DNA from: Styela clava
Lineage: Eukaryota; Chordata; Ascidiacea; Stolidobranchia; Styelidae
Assembly: GCF_964204865.1 (NCBI RefSeq)
Contig: NC_135256.1
Location: 19,187,703 to 19,251,702 of the forward strand
DNA length: 64,000 nt
Reading direction: 5' to 3'
Shown here: positions 47,001-58,100 of the stretch, piece after piece
Numbering within the stretch: the first letter of the stretch is position 1
How the letters are laid out: each line of letters opens with the position of its first letter
Translations under genes and position numbers: made by a program
Notes under the pieces: model-generated
What the model was told of the DNA's origin: nothing
The model's database searches: none
What the model saw: the letters and a program-made list of their open reading frames with translations, nothing else

Positions 47001-48790
47001 TATAGACGTCACATCAGTTTTACCTCAGTTGTCATTCCGCATTGCCCACTGGTCAATGAAAGATGCTGTTGGGAAGTTCCTCTGGTTGACTGACATTCTG
47101 AATTTAGATTATTGTGTTCTCCAGCAAATATAACTTCTTCTGATGCACAGTTTGCAATAGGTACTGATGTTCGTTGTAAGACCGTCACATTCCACCGTCG
47201 AGAAGGCTGTAAAAACGACAAAATGTCCTATACGATTTGACGTCACGCACTCGTTACCACATATTCCCGAACACTTGTAGCATGTGGCTTATTGCCGATA
47301 GGCGAAAATTTTGGTTGGGAGGAAGATCTAAACAGCAAACCTACCGCTGTACTTGAATTTTGTTTTCGCATGCTTGAACAAACTGGTTTAAACTAGGAAA
47401 GACCGTTACATATGGTGCGAATCTTCAGGTATGTCAGATCGCTTTAAATATCACACACCAGAGATAGAGTAGCAAGAGAACGTTATTCTGTCATTTGCTT
47501 TCTCACATTAGTTTACAATAACACAAACGATGAGTGAGTGAACAAAACTAATATAAGTAGGGTGTGGTTACATTATACAGCCTATAGATTATTCGAAGAT
47601 ATTATGAAATCACTTACGAAGACAAGTTCTGTCATTGTCGTGTATTGACCAACAATTTAAATCGCATAAGCAGCTGTGCGAGTTGGTATCAGTTATGCAA
47701 GTGTTACTGCACCCACCATAGTCGACATCGCATGGATCAATATTTACTGAATTAAAAAGAGCAATGAAATACCAAAAGATTACAATTCTAAAATTTTGTT
47801 CACCTACTGTTACTGGAGATATATTTTTACCAAAAACACTCACCAGTTACAGTTATAGTGAAACATCTTTGTTCAGAATGTAGCCTGAAAGAGTGTAAAT
47901 AGAAAACTCGTTAGAATCAAATATGTATTTTGGCGTTATATCAAAAGGATTTATTTTACCCTTTAGAATCCACTGCGTAGTAGCAAACTGTGTGATCGCA
48001 TGATTGATCGGATGTTGCATCCCAAATCATGTTCGACGAAAAAAGATCGTTTCCATGATCAGTTATCTCGGACTGGTGCAACCCCAGAGGCCCAATGACA
48101 ACAAACTGTGTTATGCTGAATAGCGATTTTCGAAGATTATAAAGAGACGATTATAATGATTTCAAATGAAATATTGGACATCGAAAGTAGTCTTATTTAT
48201 TTCAAGCATTGTGTAAATCATATTGCTCGTGTTTGCTATTAAACTATGTCATATTTGCTATGCCATATTGGAACATATCGCTTTATTTCTGAAGGACAAT
48301 ATCATCAAGATTTTTGTCAGTCTAATGAATTAGTCAGAATATATAAAAGTAGTTACATTTTTAACCAACCCATATACCAAACTTTAGAAATATTTTGTTC
48401 GAATCGAAAACATTACCTTCCTCCAGAACCGCTTGGGTACGCATAGAGGGTCTCGTTGAACGTTTCGGTATCAGATATTACGAAAGTTTCTCCGTCTTGA
48501 ATAGAATATGGTGGATACGTTGGGTTTATGTTGCAAGACGCCGCCGATGATACTGAAAATCAAATTGTATATCAAATTTAATATTATCATGATCAAGGTT
48601 GATAATATTAAAAAATAAATCTTACTATCAATGATAAATTGTAGAGGAATTTTACTGAGCACATTTGATGTTGTAATGGTGCTTCCATCAACAGTTATTG
48701 TTTGTTTTGGATGATCCTCTACCATCAAAGCAATTGCGACCAAGTAGTATCCTCCACCTCACCTCCATTATACTCAAGTTTACAGGTTTT
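43797..48790 (-). pseudogene. ZP/EGF gene 2: 5'-truncated, frameshifted tandem copy
   Basis: It contains counterparts of exons 5-16: 48626-48790, 48417-48552, 47960-48115, 47844-47884, 47618-47746, 47024-47206, 46355-46612, 45932-46104, 45530-45659, 45371-45450, 44725-44915, 43797-43873. Exons 1-4 (signal peptide and HFRGGT module) are absent because the duplication breakpoint lies at about 49815. Exon 5 has a 5-bp insertion and exon 10 a 4-bp insertion relative to gene 3, both shifting frame. The donor after exon 14 reads AT instead of GT. The other exons stay open and close to gene 3, so decay is recent. Best called a pseudogene; splicing of undamaged exons into a gene 3 transcript cannot be excluded. 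Confidence 0.85.
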
Positions 48791-49382
48791 CTCAAAAACA
48801 AAACAAATGGTCTAAATTTACTTCGGTCAAATTGGATTACTTTAATGTATGGAAAATTGGGCTGAAATTAGAAGCAATACCACAAGTTACCAATAATATC
48901 GCATATAGCTCGCCTGGTCGTAACTTAAACTTGACCAATTTGCAGATGTACTTAAAACGATAAATAAGGAAAATTTCAAAAATGCATGCTTGTTCTAGCT
49001 AAAAAAAAAAGAATGGATTTATTCCTTCATGAAGGAAATCGGAAAGGAATACAGCCTCTTAAAAATATATCTCAGAGCAATGCTCAAGAATGAAAGATGC
49101 TGGTTTTTTGAATGATAAATTGAAGCCATCTTTCCGAAAATATCGAAACCATGCCGCTTAAGTCTGCGACTTAAAGGGTACAACAAAAATCAATTGAATG
49201 ATCCAATCTTATGAACGACTGGCACAACAATAGAAAAAACTTTCAGCCAGCTCATGTCGATCATAAACTAACCACCCTTGTGTACAAGCAAGTAATACAT
49301 CCATATGTGAAACACAGTATGGGTTTTTTAAATTAACTGCAAAAATTCAGTTCAGCCCGAATCTGTACTACCAGTAGTTAGC

Positions 49383-49592
49383 ATGGTCGTGGCTTCTTCT
49401 TTGGACGATGAATCGTCTCCACAACGACGATATATAAGATGTGCGACACTGTCTTTAGAATTGCAAAAAAAGACACACGAGAAACACATTGTATACTGTA
49501 GTATAATCAGCCAATTATTTCTTATAAACAACAACTTTATATTTGACGAGAAACATTGTCTTCAAATTGAAGGAAGAGTAATGGAAGAGTAA
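49383..49592 (+). CDS. Small plus-strand ORF upstream of gene 2, unknown
   Basis: 69 codons, starting MVVASSLDDESSPQRRYIRC. The duplicated counterpart is 57334-57537 (67 codons, with an in-frame 6-bp deletion). The two differ mostly by amino-acid replacements, which argues against strong constraint. No domain is recognised. It may be a chance frame or a remnant exon. Confidence 0.25.
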   Translation: MVVASSLDDESSPQRRYIRCATLSLELQKKTHEKHIVYCSIISQLFLINNNFIFDEKHCLQIEGRVMEE

Positions 49593-50438
49593 GCCAACAT
49601 GGGCATAACCTAGAACCATTGAAAAAAGGTCTATCAAACCACAGTATAATTGCCGCTTCATTGATGATCGTTTCCTTTTTTTATTACATGGCAAAGGAAA
49701 GCATTTATAATTTGTTACCCATGCACTGGGGTGGCAAATCACTGGTCCACGGGTCACGAAAATAACCCACCGTGTGATCTGCCAAGTCACGAATTAACCC
49801 CAAAAACATACTCAACTTTGAATCTATTCTTTTGAACAAATTCCTAGATATAGCAAGGAAGATGACTAAATAACAAGACAATAACGATTAAGAATTTTTC
49901 TGTGTTTAAGCAAAGCAAATATTTGGCGCAAGTTATCTAGCACTTTTCACATCCGCCTATCCTAAATTATGATTAAATGTGCTTAGCTCTATTTTGGTAA
50001 GCTGTCACGCGACACTTTGTTTAAACAACTTATCACAGTATTCAAATGAGTAAAAAACTTTTTAAGTTTTATGTGTTGAGTGTTTGAACTGAAAGATCGA
50101 GAAAGATCAATTTAAGCAGTGGGTAGTAAGTATGGCCAAGCCATAGACTTGCGTAAGTGTATTTTTCCATCCAAGAAATAGCAATGTACAATCACTCCCA
50201 TGGATGGCAGACCTCTTGATTAATGGATCAAAAACTTTTTTTGTGTGTTAAAGTAAGACTGTAGGTAATGTATATTTGAAGTATGTCTGCATCATTTTGA
50301 AAATTGCTGTTGCATCTTTGCCTCAAGTCTTAATCCTTGATTTTGCGTAATTTTGTGCTTTACACATACTGCAATTATGTCATAGCCAAAATTCGTGCTA
50401 CTCAATTATACGAAATTCATGTTTGATAACATGAGTTC

Positions 50439-52128
50439 ACATGCATATAGAATGCCGAAAAACTTTTACACTGCTACGGCACGATTTTTTAAAATAGTTT
50501 AGAAAGTTTTCCACTCTGAGATATTTTCGAACGGCGTTCGTCCGCTTTATATTCATAATCATCCAATTCCAGTTTTCTGCAATTGTTCTTTTTCAGTTTT
50601 CAACAGCGTTTATTCAAGTTTGTAAAATTTCGTTTTTTAAACGGCTTTTTAGATACGAGGAAAAAGAATATACTGCATCAGGTTCTCGTATATCCCTAAA
50701 AACATTCCCTTTGTTCACTCAAATGTTTGTGTATATTTTGCATAAATTCGTGACTCGGCGGGACTTACATTCAGAAATTCAAATCGTCTTTTAATACTAT
50801 TCTATTCTATACCTACATACTCTAATATGTGTATTTTAAAATTATAAAAAGTCATTTCTGATGACGTGATAAACAAAAAGCACTCGTGTTATCATATCAT
50901 AACTGAACGTTACCTCTTTCAACAATTCGTTAAAGTCATTAAGAACCTCAAGTTTGCCAATTGTTTGAAAAAGAACCCTTTCAGATCTCTCTTACCAGCA
51001 ACAAACATTTTTATCGTGCGACCTTGATGATAAAACTTTTGTCAGATGAAAGAAAAATCCCACAGCATGCAAACTTATTTGCGGAGAGTAATGATAAATA
51101 GACATCTCATGATTCACGTTCCAAAACAACCAACCACTTGTCTATTCGGATTACGTGAGGCTCATCGTTTGGTTCAAATGATTTACGGTCAGATACCATG
51201 TCTTAATAATCTTCTGCTGAAAAAGCATTAAAACTTTTTCTAACAGTTTCTATCAGGTAAATATTAATAAAATATTCAAGTTTGCTTGTTTATTTAAATG
51301 ATAATGACTACAGGGCAAATTTTAATCAGTAACGTGGACGTGCTGACGTGAATGAAATAACCATCAGTGACAGCACATTTTTGCTGACGTTGTGGTAACT
51401 GAGAACGCTCTTCCTATAGTCCGAAAGAATTGTTGCGAAGTTCTTTATTTTATTCAAACTCGCTGATATGATTCTAGCCAACTATATATTCTAGAAAATG
51501 CAGTACTTTCTCAAGGCAGAGACCTATATCAGCTGTGATTTTAACAGTGTCCACTGACCAGGATTATGGTTGCCACAATACTCTCTTCGGGGCCATTAGG
51601 AGAAGCCCAAATATTTGCCCCCGGAACGGAATCATACAGTGTTGGGGAGACGCAAGTCACCTTTAATCAGCCCAAAACACACCAAAGATGAATAACTTAA
51701 AGTATATATATCAGCCAGTCTGTTTCAGGTATTTTATTGTCACTAAAATTACCTAATTTGATTGGTTTTAAATGCCACAATAACTACGTAAATTATGTGC
51801 TCAATACGATATAATTATAATATTAATTACTCCAATCGGTGGAAAATAATAACTCCGAGCAAAAATGCGATCCACGCCGTTGTGACTGCTTTTCTTTTAC
51901 TTCCTGCAATAAATAAATGAAATAATTAGATGTTTGTTTATTTTGACCAACCTCAAACTATAAGGTATTTTAAGTGGTCTCTACTATGAATATCTCAGCT
52001 AAGCAAAGCTGCACAAACAAATTGTTGCGAGGGAGAATGTGCTCTGGACCCTTGTGGGTCCACGAATCCCACTTGATTCAAATGTTAAATCCCGGCAATT
52101 TATGAGACCAAATTGGTATGTATATTGC
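50439..52128. repeat. Repeat unit D
   Basis: The single unit in large copy 2. It lacks both transposons and has a deletion near 51538 ('cagctgtga' joined to 'ttttaacagtgtcc') relative to A-C. It ends with terminal exon 51827-51903 of ZP gene 3. Confidence 0.85.
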
Positions 52129-55100
52129 TAGCAACTATCAGCAGCAGTAATTGCATCAGTATAACTTATGAATCAATGAATACGGGATAAAAATAATTTT
52201 ACTTTTGAATGGTTCCTGTTATATTCTGGAAGGATGTAAATAAATTCGCAAAAGGTTATACGGCATTAAATTTAAACAAAACAACAAATTTACAAGCTTC
52301 ATTTTTTAATATATAGAAGATTGTTAGGTTATTATTATTGAATTTTTTATATTCGATTTTGATGATAACGAGGCCGGAATGAACTTTCTTTAAGCAAAGA
52401 GAAGTTGTCAAACTGAGTAAGGGACTTTTCTTATCAGGAACTGGTATCAAAATAAAAAAAATTAATTTCGGAACGGGATTGCGAGTCGGGCCAAATCAAA
52501 TTTCGTCCGGTAGTCAGTATGCTTGTATTTAGAAAACATGGAACAGAAAAGCCAATCAAACGCATAATCAAATTTAATACCATTTGATATTTCACAATTA
52601 TGCTCATCTAAATTTCACTTACTGAATGAAACAACCTATTAAAATTAAATATTTTATGGCGTTAGTTCTATTGTTATTAGTTGATCTGTACTAAAAACGA
52701 AACTAATCTGTACTGAGTAATCGTAAGCCAAAAGCAGACAGCCAAATGCAAAACAGGTTTCTCACCGTTTCCGCCGTCGTTATCATTACCACCATCATCA
52801 TCAAATATCAAAACCAGCGCGTTTGAAATGGTTTGCGGAGAAGATTCTTTGGTGGTGAGAGGAATCTCATCGTCGTCGTCATCCTCGACATCTTGGTTAT
52901 CACTATCATTCTTTGCTAAGTTAGCTCTAACAATAGAATCGTGCTGTAGAATTGATCTGTCAATATTATAATGGGTATATAAGTTATATATTATGTAATA
53001 CAGTAATTTGTTTTGTAACTTTAAGTTCCACATATTTTTCATGTATATAATAATTATTGAAATATTAGGAATAGATTCAAATAGATCAAATGAAGGCAAC
53101 AATAAATTATGGAATATTAAATGACTTATTAGCGATGTCTCATGACGAGAGCATGTCAGAACGAAAACATACACAACAACGCATTGTTGATGTATTATAT
53201 GACGAAGAACATTGCAAGTACTGAAATGGCGTACCCAGTAGCAAAGCCGTTCACAAAATAAAACATTTACCTGTTGAAGACAGCTGATAGAATATTACTG
53301 GCCTAACAGAATGGAGCGCAACAGTCGTTAAATAAAAATGACATCGCCTGACGAACAACAGGAACAACAATGCATTTATTGAAACGTGAAAACTAGTGAC
53401 ATACCTTTTGTCTCTGAATGTTGAAGATACGCATCCTTGATAACATCTCGTAGTATTTGATAAATCACACAGAAGTACAGAACACTGAAAAAAAAAATGA
53501 CTGTGTTTAATCTAGGGAACAAAAAAGGTACAAGAACAGTTCCTTTTTTAAATTTCACAAACCTGTATATAAACTGCTGCATCTTCCTTCGAAGCAAGTA
53601 GTTTGTCTGCAAATTGAAACGCTTGTATGCTGAATCTGTTTTCAAGAGGATTATCTGATGAATATTTTTCCATCGTAGGATCCTCGAGACATCTGAGAAA
53701 ATAATAGCCCACTATGTATGACGGAAACAGCTTAGTGCCTGTGTTATAAGTTTCATTCAATATAATAAATTTCAACCAAACGGCTGAATTTACAATATTT
53801 GCATAATAATTATTGACTGGTAATGAAATAAAAACTTCTTCCATCATTACTTGAATGATGAACCGCCTCAACCTTCAAATGATATGATCTTTGCATGACA
53901 TAATATAAACCTTGTTCAGATATGTGCACTAAATGAACATTCACGAAATATATAAACAAATTACCCAGCTGATATAAAGGGATATTCTAAAGTTGTTGGA
54001 GTTATCGTCTCGGTTGAAAACGCTACGCATTCTTCTGTGAACAAAGTCAAATCGCCCCGCCCAACCGCTTGAAGTGCAAAGTATATGTCATCATCGATAG
54101 AAACTTCTACTGGGTATTCAGCTGGACTATAGGCTGTCTGAAAAATATGAAAGAAAACGTTTGCTATGTCTTCGTGTAGAATTTGCAAGCTAAAAAATTG
54201 CGTTTGTATAATAATCTTGAGAATGGGACTCAATCTACGCTACATCATAATCAAGTACCAGCCTTGCACTCGTGTGTTCGGGTGTCTGTTGTCATTCGCA
54301 ACTAAAACGTTGACCGTCTGTGGGTTCCTCTGACTCTCACAATAACTGATATGAATTTCTTTAACATATTTTTACAAAACTTACCGTGAAACTTTCTGTT
54401 CGGTAAATATCAAACGAAAACACAAATGTTCCCATTCCTTCAATAGAAACCTCATTTTGTACATTATCACCAGTAATCGGAACTTCAGGTACAAAAGATC
54501 CGGTTAAATTTGATGATGCTGGTAAAGTACAAACAACTGATATCTGTACCCATTCACCTCTCGTTATGACAGAGCTGGATCCAGCAGTATCTTCTTTGTA
54601 GACATAAATGACGGTTGCATATTGGATGCCAGCGGCACTGGACTGCCAACGCAAATAGACTTTTATACTTCAAAGAAATGTTTCGAAGCCAGATTAAAAA
54701 TTATTGCACGGCTTCAGCAGTAAATAAAAAATTGTATATTTTTCGATTGATTTTTTACAACAACCAATCGATATAGAATATAGATAGACTAAAGCAAAGA
54801 TATAACTCTTAGTGTCTAGATGGGAAATGCTTCATCTATATATGTTCCGGTCCCAGTACGCTTTCACGAAGGAAATACTCAGGCTTGCAATATATGAAAA
54901 CTCCATGTTTATTGTCAAAAAATTCTTTTGAATTTGCGTAAAGAACATATAGACGTCACATCAGTTTTACCTCAGTTGTCATTCCGCATTGTCCACTGGT
55001 CAATGAAAGATGCTGTTGGGAAGCTCCTCTGGTTGACTGACATTCTGAATTTAGATTATTGTGTTCTCCAGCAAATATAACTTCTTCCGATGCACAGTTT

Positions 55101-58100
55101 GCAATACTGATGTTCGTTGTAAGACCGTCACATTCAACCGTCGAGAAGGCTGTAAAAACGACAAAATGTCCAATACGATTTGACGCCACGCACTCGTTAC
55201 CACATATTCCCGAACACTTGTAGCATGTGACTGACTTATTGCCGATAGGCGAAAATTTTGGTTGGGAGGAAGATCTAAACAGCAAACCTACCGCTGTACT
55301 TGAATTTTGTTTTCGCATGCTTGAACAAATTGGTTTAAACTAGGAGACCGTTACATATGGGGCAAATCTTCAGGTATATTAGATCGCTTTAAATATCACA
55401 CACCAGAGATAGAGTAGCAAGAGAACGCTATTCTGTCATTTGCTTTCTCACATTAGTTAACAATAACGCAAACGATGTGTGAGTGAACAAAACTAATATA
55501 AGTAGGATGTGGTTACATTATACAGCCTATAGATTATTCGAAGATATTATAAAATCACTTACGAAGACAAGTTCTGTCATTGTCGTGTATTGACCAACAA
55601 TTTAAATCGCATAAGCAGCTGTGCGAGTTGGTATCAGTTATGCAAGTGTCACTGCACCCACCGTTGTCGACATCGCATGGATCAATATTTACTGAATTAA
55701 AAAGAGCAATGAAATATCAAAAGAGTACAATACTAAAATTTTGTTTACCTACTGTTACTGGAGATATATTTTTACCAAAAACACTCACCAGTTACAGTTA
55801 TAGTGAAACATCTTTGTTCAGAATGTAGCCTGAAAGAGTGTAAATAGAAAACTCGTTAGAATCAAATATGTATTTTGGCGTTATATCAAAAGGATCTATT
55901 TTACCCTTTAGAATCCACTGCGTAGTAGCAAACTGTGTGATCGCCTGATTGATCGGATGTTGCATCCCAAATCATGTTCGACGAAAAAAGATCGTTTCCA
56001 TTATCAGTTATCTCGGACTGGTGCAACCCCAGAGGCCCAATGACAACAAACTGTGTTATGCTGAATAGAGATTTTTGAAGATTATAAAGAGACGATTCTA
56101 ATGATTCCATTAAAATATTGGACATCGAAAGTAGTCTATTTCATTTCAAGCATTGTGTAAACGGTCATATTACTCGTGTTTGCTATTAAATTATGTCGTA
56201 TTAGCTATGCCCTATTGGAACATTATTACATTGTTTTATTTATTTCTGAAGGACAATATCATCAAGCTTTTTGTCAGTCTAATGAATTAGTCAGAATATA
56301 TAAAAGTAGTTACATTTTTAACCAACCCATATACCAAACTTTAGAATTATTTTGTTCGAATCGAAAACATTACCTTCCTCCAGAAACGCTTGGGTACGCA
56401 TAGAGGGTCTCGTTGAACGTTTCGGTATCAGATATTACGAAAGTTTCTCCGTCTTGAATAGAATATGGTGGATACGTTGGGTTTATGTTGCAAGACGACG
56501 CCGATGATACTGAAAATCAAATTGTATATCAGTTCTAATATTATCATGATCAAGGTTGATAATATTAAAAAAATAAATCTTACTATCAATGATAAATTGT
56601 AGAGGAATTTTACTGAGCACATTTGACGTTGTGATGGTGCTTCCATCAACAGTTATTGTTTGTTTTGGATGATCCTCTAACATCAAAGCAATTGCGACCA
56701 AGTAGTATCCTCCACCTCCATTATACTCAAGTGTACAGGTTTTCTCAAAAACAAAACAAATGGTCTAAATTTACTTCGGCCAAATTGGATTACTTCAATG
56801 TATGGAAAATTGAGCTGAAATAAGAAGCAATACCACAAGTTACCAATAATGTCGCATATAGCTCGCCTGGTCGTAACTCAAACTTGACCATTTTGCAGAT
56901 GTACTTAAAACGATAAATAAGGAAAATTTCAAAAATGCATGCTTGTTCTAGCTAAAAAAAAGAATGGATTTATTCCTTCATAAAGGAAATCGGAAAGGAA
57001 TACAGCATCTCAAAAAATATATCTCAGAGCAATGCTCAAGAAGGAAAGATGCTGGTTTTTTGAATGATAAATTGAAGCAATCTTTCCGAAAATATCGAAA
57101 CCATGCCGCTTAAGTCTGTGACTTAAAAGGTACAACAAAAATCAACCGAATGGTGCAATCTTATGAACGACTGGCACAACAATAGAAAAACTTTCAGCCA
57201 GCTCATGTCGATTATAAACTGACCACCCTTGTGTACAAGCAAGTAATACATCCATATGTGAAACACAGTATGGATTTTTTAATTTAACTGCAAAAATTCA
57301 GTTCAGCCCGAATCTATACTACCGGTAGTTAGCATGGACGTGGCTTCTCCTTTGGACGATGAATCGTCTCCACAACGGCGATATATAAGACGTGCGACAC
57401 TATCTTTAGAATTGCAAAAAAAGACAGACGAGAAACACATTGTGTACTGTAGTATAATCAGCCAATCATTTCTTATAAACAACAACCATATATTTGACGA
57501 GAAATATTGTCTTGAAGGAAGAGTAATGGAAGAGTAAGCCAACATGGGCATAACCTAGAACCATTGAAAAAAGGACTATCAAACCACAGTATGATTGCCG
57601 CTTCATTGATGACCGTTTCCTTTTTTTATTACATGGCAAAGGAAAGCATTTATATCTTGTTACCCATGCACTGGGGTGGCAAATCACTGGTCCACGGGTC
57701 ACGAAAATAACCCACCGTGTGATCTGCCAAGTCACGAATTAACCCCAAAAACATACTCAAATTCAGTGATAAAATTGATGATAAACTCGGCTTTAATTCA
57801 AACCAACAACATACCATAGCAGTGGTTCTCAAACTTTTTAAGCCGCGCCCCCTTTTTTAGAGTTCTTATGGTCTGGCGCCCCACCTCAAAAACAACCAGC
57901 TAACAATAAGCAACAAATAACAGATAGTAAGGCGAAGGTATGTTTTATTCAACAAACACGTTGGAAATACGTGGATGGAATGTAAAGCGCAATAGCTCTC
58001 TACAATCTCTTAACAATAAAAACGTGTATATATCCAAAAGTAACGAGCAAGATCAAATCTAACAAATATTTTTATTTAGCTTCACGCCCCGTCAAAAAAT

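Larger units (their letters stand above)
35355..49815. repeat. Large tandem duplication, copy 1 (contains units A-C and ZP gene 2)
   Basis: It begins 'attcttttgaacaaat-cctagatatagcaagg', which recurs at 49823. From 42.2 to 49.8 kb it matches 50.4-57.75 kb almost base for base, with scattered substitutions and a few small indels. The copy-1 end is sharp: 'aaccccaaaaacatactcaa' is followed at about 49815 by the start of copy 2, whereas the same phrase at 57750 continues into unique sequence. Copy 1 is longer because unit A/B/C is present three times here but once in copy 2. Confidence 0.8.
49816..57750. repeat. Large tandem duplication, copy 2 (contains unit D and most of ZP gene 3)
   Basis: Direct repeat of copy 1. 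It runs from the 35355-like leader through unit D (50439-52128) and ZP exons 15-5 of gene 3, to 'aaccccaaaaacatactcaa' near 57750. It retains intact ZP exons where copy 1 has lesions. Confidence 0.8.

Noticed and set aside
43797-48790. Gene 2 as a complete functional ZP gene
   Set aside because: No signal-peptide exons, two frameshifting insertions and a mutated donor.
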